Of a DNA stretch of 64,000 nt, positions 45,640 through 54,886 are shown piece after piece. This stretch comes from Chromatiaceae bacterium. GTDB lineage: Bacteria > Pseudomonadota > Gammaproteobacteria > Chromatiales > Chromatiaceae. The notes under the pieces are model-generated. The model searched no databases and was not told the origin of the DNA. It was given only the letters and a program-made list of their open reading frames with translations. A program made the position numbers and the translations under genes. The stretch is from the NCBI GenBank assembly GCA_022340805.1, contig JAJDNF010000028.1, positions 1-64,000 on the forward strand, written 5' to 3'. How positions within the stretch are numbered: position 1 is the first letter of the stretch; each line of letters starts with the position of its first letter.

Positions 45640-46818
45640 TCAGAACGAATCACCCGGAACACGCACCCACCCCTCCATCAGCACGCGCGCACTTCGACTC
45701 ATGACGACTTTGTCGACCGTCCATTCGCCGCCTTTCCGACTGGCTGCCGCACCCACCTTCAAGGTGCCGGAGGGGTGGCCGAAGGTCACCGTTTCGCGGT
45801 CACCACCGCCGGCGGCCAGATTCACCAGGGTCCCGGGAATCGCCGCCGCGGTGCCGATCGCCACCGCCGCCGTGCCCATCATCGCGTGGTGCAGCCTGCC
45901 CATAGACAATGCCCGCACATTGAGATCGATATCCAGCGCACGGATCTGCTTGCCGCTGGAGGCCGCGTAGTCTCGTGGCGCGGCAACGAAAGCGACCTTG
46001 GGGGTGTGCTGGCGCCCGGCCGCTTCCGCAACGTCCCGGATCAGGCCCATGCGCACCGCGCCGTGGGCACGGATGGTTTCGAACATGGCCAATAACTGCG
46101 CGTCGCCATTGATCGCGTCCTGCAGTTCGCTGCCGCTGCAACCGATTTCGTCGGCATTGAGAAAGATCGTTGGAATGCCGGCGTTTATCATCGTGGTCTT
46201 CAGCGTACCGACACCCGGGACCTGCAGATCGTCGACCAGGTTTCCGGTCGGGAACATGGCGCCCTCGCCGTCGGCCGGATCCATGAATTCCACCCGCACC
46301 TCCGCGGCCGGGAAGGTCACGCCATCGAGTTCGAAGTCGCCGGTTTCCTGGACCGCGTGATCCGTGATCGGCACATGCGCGACGATGGTCTTGCCGATAT
46401 TGGCCTGCCAGATGCGCACGATCGCAACACCGTCCCGTGGAACCCGCTCAGCATCCACCAGACCACTCGCGATCGCGAACGAGCCGACCGCGGCGGTCAG
46501 GTTGCCGCAATTGCCGCTCCAATCGACGAACGGCCGGTCGATGGACACCTGCCCAAACAGGTAATCGACGTCGTGATCGGGTTTGCTGCTCTTTGTGATA
46601 ATCACCGTCTTGCTGGTGCTCGAGGTCCCACCGCCCATCCCGTCGGTGTGCTTGCCGTAGGGGTCCGGACTGCCGATGACGCGCAACAACAGCGCATCGC
46701 GCGCAGCGCCAGGCACCTGCGCGGATGGGGGCAGATCCGTGAGCTTGAAGAATACGCCCTTGCTGGTGCCGCCACGCATGTAGGTGGCCGGGATCTTGAT
46801 CTGCGGTACCTTAGCCAC
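45640..46818 (-). CDS. prpF: PrpF, 2-methylaconitate cis-trans isomerase
   Basis: A 392-residue protein with the diaminopimelate-epimerase-like fold. KIPATYMRGGTSKGVFF at the start, SGNCGNLTAAVGSFAI and CSGSELQD are family signatures. PrpF isomerises trans-2-methylaconitate to the cis form so that AcnD can feed the cycle. It is last in the prp operon, 17 nt after acnD. The ATG at 46818 is canonical. Confidence 0.95.
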   Translation of the reverse strand: MAKVPQIKIPATYMRGGTSKGVFFKLTDLPPSAQVPGAARDALLLRVIGSPDPYGKHTDGMGGGTSSTSKTVIITKSSKPDHDVDYLFGQVSIDRPFVDWSGNCGNLTAAVGSFAIASGLVDAERVPRDGVAIVRIWQANIGKTIVAHVPITDHAVQETGDFELDGVTFPAAEVRVEFMDPADGEGAMFPTGNLVDDLQVPGVGTLKTTMINAGIPTIFLNADEIGCSGSELQDAINGDAQLLAMFETIRAHGAVRMGLIRDVAEAAGRQHTPKVAFVAAPRDYAASSGKQIRALDIDLNVRALSMGRLHHAMMGTAAVAIGTAAAIPGTLVNLAAGGGDRETVTFGHPSGTLKVGAAASRKGGEWTVDKVVMSRSARVLMEGWVRVPGDSF

Positions 46819-46835
46819 GCCTGTCTTCTCCTAAG

Positions 46836-49430
46836 TCAAGCAGCCGTTGCCGATTCGAGGAAATCCTGTGCGAAACGCTGCAGGACACCGCCGGCCTCGT
46901 AGATCGTCACCTCTTCCGCGGTATCCAGGCGGCAGGTTACCGGCACCTGCACGGACTCACCGTTGCTGCGGTGGATCAGCAGTGTCAGTTCGGCACCTGG
47001 CGTGCGCTCGCCGATCACGTCGAAGGTCTCGCTACCGTCGATGGCGTAGCTGTTGCGGTTCTCACCGGGCTTGAACTCCAGCGGCAGTACCCCCATGCCC
47101 ACCAGGTTGGTTCGGTGGATACGCTCGAAGCCCTCGGCCACGATCGCCTCGACACCCGCCAGCCGCACCCCTTTGGCCGCCCAGTCACGCGAGGACCCCT
47201 GGCCGTAGTCGGCACCGGCCACGATGATCAGCGGCTGTCTGCGCGCCATGTAGGTCTCGATCGCCTCCCACATCCGGGTGACCTTGCCTTGCGGCTCGAT
47301 GCGCGCCAGCGAGCCTTGTTTGATCCGGCCGTTCTCCTTCACCATCTCGTTCAGCAGCTTGGGATTGGCAAAGGTCGCACGCTGGGCCGTCAGGTGGTCG
47401 CCACGATGGGTCGCGTAGGAATTGAAGTCCTCCTCCGGCAACCCCATCTTCGCAAGGTACTCACCAGCCGCGCTGGCCGGCAGGATCGCGTTCGAAGGCG
47501 ACAGGTGGTCGGTGGTGATGTTGTCACCCAGCACCGCCAGCGGACGCATGCCCTTGAGGCTGCGCTCACCGGCCAGCGCGCCCTCCCAATAGGGCGGACG
47601 GCGGATGTAGGTGCTCTGCGGACGCCAGTCGTACAGCGGGCTGACCCGCTCGCCGGACTCAGCCGACGCAGCGAACATCGGGGTATAGATCTGGCGGAAC
47701 TGCTCGGGCTTCACGCTCGCCTTGACGATCCTGTCGATCTCCTCGTCGCTCGGCCAGATATCCTTCAACGTGATCGGATGGCCATTTTCATCCGTACCCA
47801 GCGCATCCTTCTCGATGTCGAAGCGGATGGTCCCGGCGATCGCATACGCCACCACCAGCGGCGGCGAGGCCAGGAAGGCCTGTTTCGCGTACGGGTGGAT
47901 ACGGCCGTCGAAGTTGCGGTTACCGGACAGCACCGCGGTGGCGTAAAGATCGCGATCGATCACCTCCTGCTGGATCTTGGGGTCCAGCGCACCACTCATG
48001 CCGTTACAGGTGGTGCAGGCAAATCCGACAATGCCAAAACCCAGCTGCTCCAGATCGCGCAGCAGATCGGCTTCCTCCAGGTAAAGCTGGACCACCCTGG
48101 AACCCGGCGCCAGTGACGTCTTGACCCAGGGCTTACGGGTCAGGCCAAGGGCGTTGGCCTTGCGCGCCAGCAGCCCGGCCGCAATCACATTGCGCGGATT
48201 GCTGGTGTTGGTGCAGCTGGTGATCGCGGCGATGATGACCGCGCCATCCGGCATCAGACCTTCCTGGTGTTCCACCCTTGCGGCGATTCCGCGGGCGGCC
48301 AGGTCCGAGGTCGGCACACGACGGTGCGGGTTGGAGGGGCCGGCGATGTTGCGCACCACGCTGGACAGATCGAACCTCAACACGCGCTCGTACTCGGCGT
48401 TGCCCAGCGTATCCGCCCACAGTCCCGCTTGCCTGGCGTAGGTCTCCACCAAGCGGACCTGTTCTGGCTCGCGCCCGGTCAGCTTGAGGTAATCGATGGT
48501 CTTGTCGTCGATGTAGAACATCGCTGCCGAGGCGCCAAATTCCGGCGTCATGTTGGAGATCGTGGCACGGTCGCCCAGCGTCAGTTCGGCCGCGCCTTCA
48601 CCGAAGAATTCAAGGTATGACGACACCACCTTTTCGTTGCGCAGGAATTCGGTCAGCGCCAGCACGATATCGGTGGCGGTAATACCGGGCTGGCGCCTGC
48701 CAAGCAGTTCGACACCGATGATGTCCGGCAGGCGCATATACGACGCACGACCCAGCATCACGCTCTCCGCCTCCAGCCCGCCCACACCGATGGCGATGAC
48801 ACCCAGGGCATCAACGTGTGGCGTATGGCTATCGGTGCCGACCAGGGTGTCGGGGAAAGCCACACCATCCCGTGCATGTACCACCGGTGACATCTTCTCC
48901 AGGTTGATCTGGTGCATGATGCCGTTGCCGGGCTGGATCACGTCCACATTCTTGAACGCCTTCTTGGTCCAATTGATGAAGTGGAAACGGTCCTCGTTGC
49001 GACGATCTTCCACCGCACGGTTCTTTTCAACGGCGTCTTTATCGAAGCCCGCGTACTCAACGGCCAGCGAGTGGTCGACGATCAGCTGCGTCGGGACTAC
49101 CGGGTTGACCTGCGCCGGGTCTCCCCCTCTTTCCGCAATGGCATCACGCAGTCCGGCAAGGTCGACCAGGGCTGTCTGACCAAGAATGTCGTGACAAACC
49201 ACCCGTGCCGGGAACCAGGGAAAGTCCAGCTCACGCTTGCGCTCGATAATCTGCCTCAGGGCGTCCGTCAGAGAGTCCGGATCGCAGCGACGCACCAGGT
49301 TCTCGGCCAACACACGCGAGGTATAGGGCAGCTTGTCATAGGCACCCGCTTGGATCGCATCGACAGCCGCACGGGTATCGAAATAATCCAGCGCCGTCCC
49401 CGGCAATGGTTTGCGGAATGTTGTGTTCAT
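46836..49430 (-). CDS. acnD: AcnD, Fe/S-dependent 2-methylisocitrate dehydratase
   Basis: An 864-residue aconitase-family enzyme that dehydrates 2-methylcitrate to 2-methylaconitate. The [4Fe-4S] ligands lie in AAITSCTNTSNP and GFACTTCNG; the swivel domain (about 650-830) has ADYGQGSSRDWAAKG. The start MNTTFRKPLPGTALDYFDTR is typical of AcnD rather than AcnA or AcnB. It needs PrpF, whose gene follows. The ATG at 49430 gives the family length; the frame is open to 49682 over the end of prpC. Confidence 0.95.
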   Translation of the reverse strand: MNTTFRKPLPGTALDYFDTRAAVDAIQAGAYDKLPYTSRVLAENLVRRCDPDSLTDALRQIIERKRELDFPWFPARVVCHDILGQTALVDLAGLRDAIAERGGDPAQVNPVVPTQLIVDHSLAVEYAGFDKDAVEKNRAVEDRRNEDRFHFINWTKKAFKNVDVIQPGNGIMHQINLEKMSPVVHARDGVAFPDTLVGTDSHTPHVDALGVIAIGVGGLEAESVMLGRASYMRLPDIIGVELLGRRQPGITATDIVLALTEFLRNEKVVSSYLEFFGEGAAELTLGDRATISNMTPEFGASAAMFYIDDKTIDYLKLTGREPEQVRLVETYARQAGLWADTLGNAEYERVLRFDLSSVVRNIAGPSNPHRRVPTSDLAARGIAARVEHQEGLMPDGAVIIAAITSCTNTSNPRNVIAAGLLARKANALGLTRKPWVKTSLAPGSRVVQLYLEEADLLRDLEQLGFGIVGFACTTCNGMSGALDPKIQQEVIDRDLYATAVLSGNRNFDGRIHPYAKQAFLASPPLVVAYAIAGTIRFDIEKDALGTDENGHPITLKDIWPSDEEIDRIVKASVKPEQFRQIYTPMFAASAESGERVSPLYDWRPQSTYIRRPPYWEGALAGERSLKGMRPLAVLGDNITTDHLSPSNAILPASAAGEYLAKMGLPEEDFNSYATHRGDHLTAQRATFANPKLLNEMVKENGRIKQGSLARIEPQGKVTRMWEAIETYMARRQPLIIVAGADYGQGSSRDWAAKGVRLAGVEAIVAEGFERIHRTNLVGMGVLPLEFKPGENRNSYAIDGSETFDVIGERTPGAELTLLIHRSNGESVQVPVTCRLDTAEEVTIYEAGGVLQRFAQDFLESATAA

Positions 49431-49453
49431 AATCTGATCCACAAAGAATTCAA

Positions 49454-50602
49454 TCAGACCCGGTTCTGAATAGGAACGAACTCGAGGTTCTCCGGCCCGA
49501 CGTAGTTGGCCGACGGACGGATGATCTTGCCGTCCTGGCGCTGCTCGATCACGTGTGCCCCCCAGCCGGCGGTGCGGGCAATGACGAACAGCGGGGTGAA
49601 CATGTCGGTTGGCACGCCCATCTGGTTGTACGACACGGCCGAGAACCAATCGAGATTCGGGAACATCTTTTTGACCTCCCACATCACCGACTCCAGGCGG
49701 TCGGCGATCCCGAACAGCTTCATGTCACCGTTCTCTTCCGACAGACTGTGCGCGACGCGCTTGATCACGTCGTTGCGCGGATCGCCAATGGTGTACACCG
49801 GATGCCCGAATCCGATCACGATCTCCTTGCGCGCGACCCGCTCGCGAATATCCGCCTCGGCCTGATCGGCGTCGTCGTAGCGGCTCTGGATGCGGAACGC
49901 CTCCTCGTTGGCGCCACCGTGCTTGGGGCCGCGCAACGCACCGATCGCCGCAGTGATCGCCGAGTACATGTCGGAATTGGTACCGGCCACGACACGTGCG
50001 GTGAAGGTCGAGGCATTGAACTCGTGTTCTGCATACAGGGTCAGCGAGGTATGCATCGCGCGCACCCAGGAGTCGCGCGGCTTCTCGCCGTGCAGCAGGT
50101 GCAGAATATGCCCGCCGACGGTCTCGTCGTCGGTCTCCACCTCGACCCGCTTGCCGTTGACCGCAAAGTGGTACCAGTACAACAGCATGGAGCCGAAGCT
50201 GGCGATCAGGCGGTCGACGATATTGCGCGCCTCTGCCTCGGCATGGTCATCCTTCTCCGGCAGGCAGCAGCCCAGAACCGAGCAGCCGGTGCGCATCACG
50301 TCCATTGGATGCGCCGACGCCGGCAGGGCCTCGAGCGCCTGCCGGAGCGCAACCGGAAGGCCGCGCAGCGACCTGAGCTTGCGTTTGTAGGCTTCCAGCT
50401 CGGCGTGCGTCGGCAGCTTGCCATGCACGAGCAGGTGGGCGATCTCCTCGAACTCACAGGTTTCGGCAAAGTCGAGGATGTCGTAGCCGCGGTAGTGCAA
50501 ATCGTTGCCGGTTCGACCGACCGTACAGATCGCGGTATTACCGGCGGCCGTCCCGGACAGCGCCACAGATTTCTTAGCCTTTGGCAGGACTTGTTCAGCC
50601 AT
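49454..50602 (-). CDS. prpC: PrpC, 2-methylcitrate synthase
   Basis: A 382-residue citrate-synthase-family enzyme that condenses propionyl-CoA with oxaloacetate. Signatures are [47 protein letters not shown] and [14 protein letters not shown] with the catalytic His and Asp residues. The ATG at 50602 follows CGGAGGAAAC. A 203-nt gap separates it from prpB. Confidence 0.95.
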   Translation of the reverse strand: MAEQVLPKAKKSVALSGTAAGNTAICTVGRTGNDLHYRGYDILDFAETCEFEEIAHLLVHGKLPTHAELEAYKRKLRSLRGLPVALRQALEALPASAHPMDVMRTGCSVLGCCLPEKDDHAEAEARNIVDRLIASFGSMLLYWYHFAVNGKRVEVETDDETVGGHILHLLHGEKPRDSWVRAMHTSLTLYAEHEFNASTFTARVVAGTNSDMYSAITAAIGALRGPKHGGANEEAFRIQSRYDDADQAEADIRERVARKEIVIGFGHPVYTIGDPRNDVIKRVAHSLSEENGDMKLFGIADRLESVMWEVKKMFPNLDWFSAVSYNQMGVPTDMFTPLFVIARTAGWGAHVIEQRQDGKIIRPSANYVGPENLEFVPIQNRV

Positions 50603-50805
50603 GATGTTTCCTCCGGTATTCAGGGGTCGTTGACCGCGAAGCGTGTCCATTGAGCGAAACGCGCACGCAGCGAGCTGCATGCCAGGCTCGCGCCGCATAT
50701 TCGCCCTCAGCTGGCAGCGGATCCAGAAACGCGGCGACTGGTATCCGACCGCCGCATTTCCTGCGTGCCCTTGGCGCCCCTGAGGGGGCATCCAGATTGC
50801 GATAT

Positions 50806-51690
50806 CTATTGCTGCTCGGTTGCAAACAACTGATCCAGTTTCTGTTCGAACTCGTGGTAACCGAGGTAGTCGTACAGGTCCATGCGGCTCTGCATGATAT
50901 CGATCACGTTTTTCTGCGTGCCTTCCTCGCGCAGCGTCTGATAGACCTTCAACGCGGCCGCGTTGGCCGCGCGGAACGCCGACAGCGGATAAAGGGCAAT
51001 GCTCACGCCCGCAGTGGCGAGTTCCTCGGTGCTGAACAGCGGCGTCGCGCCGAACTCGGTGATATTGGCCAACACCGGGACCTTCACCGCGGCCGCGAAC
51101 TCGCGATACTGCGACAGCTCGTTGATCGCCTCGGGGAAGATCATGTCGGCGCCCGCCTCGACGCAGGCGCAGGCGCGGTCGATAGCAGACTGCATGCCTT
51201 CGACCGCCAGCGCATCGGTGCGCGCCATGATCACGAAATCGGGGTCCGTCTTTGCATCGACCGCGGCCCTAATGCGGTCGACCATCTCCGCCTGCGGCAC
51301 GATCGCCTTGTTCGGCCGGTGGCCACAGCGCTTCTGCTGCACCTGGTCCTCGATGTGCACGGCGGCGGCGCCGCATTTGATCATCGAGCGCACCGTGCGC
51401 GCGATGTTGAACGCACCGCCCCAACCGGTATCGATATCGACCAGCACCGGCAGCGCAGTCACGTCGGTGATCCGCTTAAGGTCGGTCAACACGTCTTCCA
51501 TCGTGGTGATGCCCAGGTCCGGAATACCGCAGGAACCCGCGGCCACGCCACCACCCGAGATATACAGCGACTTGAAGCCCGAGGCCTCTGCGAGACGGGC
51601 GTGATACGCGTTGATCGCGCCGACACATTGCAGCGGCGTTTCGCTGGCAACTGCCTGTCTGAATTTTCTACCTGCTGAATCGATAGCCAT
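50806..51690 (-). CDS. prpB: PrpB, methylisocitrate lyase
   Basis: A 294-residue lyase of the isocitrate-lyase superfamily that splits 2-methylisocitrate into pyruvate and succinate. [21 protein letters not shown] opens the barrel, VDIDTGWGG holds metal ligands, and KRCGHRPNK is the active-site Cys loop. The ATG at 51690 follows AAGGTG; a TTG 21 nt upstream is less likely. A hairpin separates it from the regulator gene. Confidence 0.95.
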   Translation of the reverse strand: MAIDSAGRKFRQAVASETPLQCVGAINAYHARLAEASGFKSLYISGGGVAAGSCGIPDLGITTMEDVLTDLKRITDVTALPVLVDIDTGWGGAFNIARTVRSMIKCGAAAVHIEDQVQQKRCGHRPNKAIVPQAEMVDRIRAAVDAKTDPDFVIMARTDALAVEGMQSAIDRACACVEAGADMIFPEAINELSQYREFAAAVKVPVLANITEFGATPLFSTEELATAGVSIALYPLSAFRAANAAALKVYQTLREEGTQKNVIDIMQSRMDLYDYLGYHEFEQKLDQLFATEQQ

Positions 51691-51743
51691 GGTACGCACC
51701 TTGTTCGTCAATCCTCATGTGGGCCGGTTTGAGCGAGGCTCCC

Positions 51744-51764
51744 ACCATCGGTTCGAACGATGGT
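51744..51764 (-). promoter_or_regulatory. Hairpin between gntR and prpB
   Basis: On the transcribed strand ACCATCG and CGATGGT form a perfect 7-bp stem around TTCGAAC. No T-tract follows. It could protect the 5' end of a prpB message cut from the regulator message, or attenuate transcription. Confidence 0.4.
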
Positions 51765-51797
51765 CATCAGATCGCTCACGCCGTCCTTCGCTCTGCT

Positions 51798-52490
51798 CTA
51801 TTCCCGCTCCGCCAGCTGCCTTTCGACGTTCTCACGCGAGGCACGCACGTGCGCCCGCATCATCAGTTCCGCCATCTCTGCGTCGCCCCGCTCGATCGCG
51901 TCGACGATGTGCTCGTGTTCCACGAAGGCGCGTGGGCCGCGCTTGCTCGGCATGCCGAACTGGTAGCGATACAGCCGGACCAGGTGGTACAGGTCATTGC
52001 ACAGCAGATTGATCATGCGGCTGTTGTGACTGCCTTGAACGATCCGGTAGTGGAAATCCAGGTCGCCCTCGCGCTGAAAATAGGCATGCTCGGCGTCCTG
52101 TTCGATCTGCCGGCCATGCTGTTCGAGCAGGTGCCGCAGATCGGCAATCTCTTCACTGGTCATGTTCTGTGCCGCCAGGCGTGCGGCCATCCCTTCGAGC
52201 GCCTCACGCACATGATAGATCTCGAGCAACTGCTGGCTGCTGAGCGTAACCACGCGCGCCCCGACGTTCGGCCGTCTGACCACCAATCCACAGGCCTCCA
52301 GCCGCCCGATCGCCTCGCGCAGAGGACCGCGGCTGATCCCGTGAATGCGCGCCAGCTCGGGTTCGCTGATCTTGCCGCCAGCCGGAATTTCCCCCTCGAC
52401 GATCGCCTCTTTGAGCAGCGCGAAGATCCGATCCGGTATCGTGCTGTTCTCTGCCTCGGCGAGGACTGCGGCGGGCTGATTCATCGGCAT
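51798..52490 (-). CDS. GntR family (FCD/FadR subfamily) regulator of the prp operon
   Basis: A 230-residue regulator. The winged helix-turn-helix (about 18-80) has ISEPELARIHGISRGPLREAIGRLEACGLVV, and the C-terminal FCD domain (about 90-220) has the metal/ligand His residues in DLDFHYRIVQGSHN and EHEHIVDAIERGD. It probably represses or tunes prp genes in response to a cycle intermediate, by analogy with other GntR-type propionate regulators. It sits 4 nt after prpE, inside the operon. Palindromes suited to this subfamily lie upstream of prpE. Confidence 0.9.
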   Translation of the reverse strand: MPMNQPAAVLAEAENSTIPDRIFALLKEAIVEGEIPAGGKISEPELARIHGISRGPLREAIGRLEACGLVVRRPNVGARVVTLSSQQLLEIYHVREALEGMAARLAAQNMTSEEIADLRHLLEQHGRQIEQDAEHAYFQREGDLDFHYRIVQGSHNSRMINLLCNDLYHLVRLYRYQFGMPSKRGPRAFVEHEHIVDAIERGDAEMAELMMRAHVRASRENVERQLAERE

Positions 52491-52494
52491 CCGC

Positions 52495-54390
52495 TCAGAC
52501 CTTCGCGTACCCCATGCCGCGCAGGACCTCGGCGATCTCGTCCAGGATGGCCGGATCGTCGATGGTCGCGGGCAACTTGTAGGTCTCGCCGTCGGCGATT
52601 TTGACCATGGTGCCGCGCAGGATCTTGCCCGAACGGGTCTTCGGCAGGCGCTTGACGACGGCCGCATACTTGAAGGCGGCCACCGGCCCGATCTGCTCAC
52701 GCATCCGCTTGACCAGCTCGCCGACGACGGTCTGCTGATCGCGCTCGACGCCAGCCTTGAGGACGATCAGGCCAAGCGGCAACTGGCCCTTTAGCGCGTC
52801 GGCTACGCCGATCACCGCGCACTCGGCGACGTCCGGATGGCCGGCCAGAACCTCCTCCATCGCGCCCGTCGACAGGCGATGTCCGGCCACGTTGATCACA
52901 TCGTCGGTGCGGCACATGATCCACAGGTAGCCGTCCGCATCGCGGAATCCGGCATCGCCGGTCAGGTAGTAGCCCGGGTACCTGCTCAGATAGGAATCGA
53001 TAAAGCGTTGATCGTTGCCCCACAATGTCGGCAGACAGGCCGGCGGCATCGGCAACTTGATCACGATGTTGCCCATCTCGCCGTCGGGCATCTCGACACC
53101 GTCTTCGGACAGCACGCGCACGTCGTAACCCGGCATCGCAACGGTCGGCGAGCCAGGCTTGATCTGCATTGGCTCGATGCCCATCGGGTTGGCGGCAATC
53201 GCCCAGCCAGTCTCGGTCTGCCACCAGTGGTCGACGACCGGCTTGCCCAGCTTGTCCCTGGCCCAGAACAAGGTGTCCGGGTCGCAACGCTCGCCAGCCA
53301 GGAACAGCGCCTGCATGCAGGAAAGGTCGTATTGCTTCAGGTATTCGCCCTGCGGATCCTCTTTCTTGATCGCACGGAATGCGGTCGGTGCAGTGAACAG
53401 GACCTTCACCCCGTATTCACTGATGACGCGCCAGAAAGCGCCCGGATCCGGGGTACCGACCGGCTTGCCCTCGTACATGATCGTGGTGCAACCGGCGAGC
53501 AGCGGGCCATACACGATGTAGCTGTGGCCGACGACCCAACCGACGTCCGAGGCCGCCCAGTACACGTCGCCGGCCTCGACGTTGTAGATGTTCTTCATCG
53601 TCCAGTGCATCGCCACGGCATGGCCGCCGTTGTCGCGCACCACACCCTTCGGCTGACCCGTGGTTCCCGAGGTATACAGGATGTACAGCGGGTCGGTGGC
53701 CTCGACCGCGACACATTCGGCGGGCTGTGCAGCCGCTACCGCCGCGTCCCAATCCAGGTCACGGCCGGCCGTGAGCGCTGCCTCGGCCTGCGGACGTGCC
53801 TTGATAATGCACGCCGAGGGCTTGTGCGCCGAGATCGCGATCGCCTCGTCGAGCAGCGGCTTGTACACCACGACGCGATTCGGCTCGATGCCGCACGAGG
53901 CGCTGACCACCACCTTGGGCTTTGCATCGTTGATCCGGGTTGCGAGTTCCTTGGCCGCGAAGCCGCCGAACACCACCGAATGCACAGCGCCCAGACGGGC
54001 CGTCGCCAGCATCGCGATAGCTGCCTCGGGGATCATTGGCATGTAGATCAGCACACGATCGCCCTTGTCCACGCCAGCCGCGCGCAGCGCGCCCGCGAAG
54101 CGCGCCACGGCGTCCCTGAGTTCACGGTAGGCATAGGTCTGTTTGAGTCCGGTGACCGGCGAGTCGTAGATCAGGGCGGCCTGCTCGCCGCGTCCCGCGT
54201 CGACATGGCGGTCGAGGGCATTGAAGCAGGTGTTCAACCTGCCGCCGACGAACCAGCGCGGTGCCGGCCTCGCGTCGAGATCCAGGACCTTGTCCCAGGT
54301 CTTTTCCCAGTGCAGGGCCGCGGCAGCCTCTCCCCAGAACCCCGCCGGGTCCTCCAGCGAACGCTCATATAACGCCAGGTAACTGCTCAT
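52495..54390 (-). CDS. prpE: PrpE, propionyl-CoA synthetase
   Basis: A 631-residue AMP-forming acyl-CoA synthetase. The nucleotide loop is YTSGTTGQPKGVV, and the C-terminal KTRSGKILRGTM carries the catalytic Lys that related enzymes regulate by acetylation. MSSYLALYERSLEDPAGFWGEAA is a PrpE-type start, and the length fits PrpE (628-630) better than Acs (652). It activates propionate for PrpC. The ATG at 54390 follows GAGGAGGGG. It is the first gene of the operon. Confidence 0.94.
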   Translation of the reverse strand: MSSYLALYERSLEDPAGFWGEAAAALHWEKTWDKVLDLDARPAPRWFVGGRLNTCFNALDRHVDAGRGEQAALIYDSPVTGLKQTYAYRELRDAVARFAGALRAAGVDKGDRVLIYMPMIPEAAIAMLATARLGAVHSVVFGGFAAKELATRINDAKPKVVVSASCGIEPNRVVVYKPLLDEAIAISAHKPSACIIKARPQAEAALTAGRDLDWDAAVAAAQPAECVAVEATDPLYILYTSGTTGQPKGVVRDNGGHAVAMHWTMKNIYNVEAGDVYWAASDVGWVVGHSYIVYGPLLAGCTTIMYEGKPVGTPDPGAFWRVISEYGVKVLFTAPTAFRAIKKEDPQGEYLKQYDLSCMQALFLAGERCDPDTLFWARDKLGKPVVDHWWQTETGWAIAANPMGIEPMQIKPGSPTVAMPGYDVRVLSEDGVEMPDGEMGNIVIKLPMPPACLPTLWGNDQRFIDSYLSRYPGYYLTGDAGFRDADGYLWIMCRTDDVINVAGHRLSTGAMEEVLAGHPDVAECAVIGVADALKGQLPLGLIVLKAGVERDQQTVVGELVKRMREQIGPVAAFKYAAVVKRLPKTRSGKILRGTMVKIADGETYKLPATIDDPAILDEIAEVLRGMGYAKV

Positions 54391-54495
54391 ATTCCCCCTC
54401 CTCGATCGATGACGCCTGCGGCCCGTTGTCCGGGCACTTCTGTGTACCTGAACGACCCCCTGAAGAATTACCCATGGGTGCCGTGGCAACCTGAT

Positions 54496-54507
54496 ATTGT
54501 CGACAAT
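54496..54507. promoter_or_regulatory. Palindromic operator, proximal
   Basis: ATTGTCGACAAT is a perfect 12-bp palindrome of the TTGTnnACAA type bound by FCD-subfamily GntR regulators. It lies about 106 nt before the prpE ATG and abuts a TAAAAT on the prpE strand, placing it at the probable transcription start. Confidence 0.6.
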
Positions 54508-54569
54508 TTTAGCTGGATATCACCTAGGTACGGGCTTTTTCTGCGTTTTCTATCATTAATTTTTTCAAG

Positions 54570-54579
54570 ATGTCGACAT
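54570..54579. promoter_or_regulatory. Palindromic operator, distal
   Basis: ATGTCGACAT is a perfect 10-bp palindrome sharing the TGTCGACA core with the proximal site, 73 bp away centre to centre, which is about seven helical turns. The pair would suit cooperative binding with DNA looping. Confidence 0.5.
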
Positions 54580-54886
54580 TAAGAATACCGACATCACGCG
54601 TGACCGGCATCGGCGCCCGCCCAAACGCGGAGCACCCAGGACTGGGGCCGCGATGCGGGGATCTGCGTTGCCGGGCGGTCAGCGCGGTGCCGGCCGTCCC
54701 GCACCGGCGCCTGCGTGCGCGCCGGACGGCGCCGGCCAAACATCGCGGAGACCAAACACAGCCGCCTGCAACGCAACCGCCCGGCGGAGGATCACCGGCA
54801 CCGGCCCATCGGCGTGATCCGCTGGCGACCGTGGTGTGGGTCGACTGCGCGGAAACACCAGCCAGTGCTCCGCGGGTCGCGACGTT

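Larger units (their letters stand above)
54391..54886. other. prp operon control region and ppsA downstream region
   Basis: The 54480-54600 part is AT-rich and contains two GTCGAC-centred palindromes, listed separately. On the prp strand TAAAAT sits directly before the proximal palindrome and may be the -10. The rest (54600-54886) is GC-rich; I see no gene and no clear ppsA terminator in it. Confidence 0.5.

Noticed and set aside
54524-54739. 71-codon minus-strand frame upstream of prpE
   Set aside because: It covers the palindromic operators and a GC-rich spacer, has no SD, and its sequence is low-complexity Arg/Ala.
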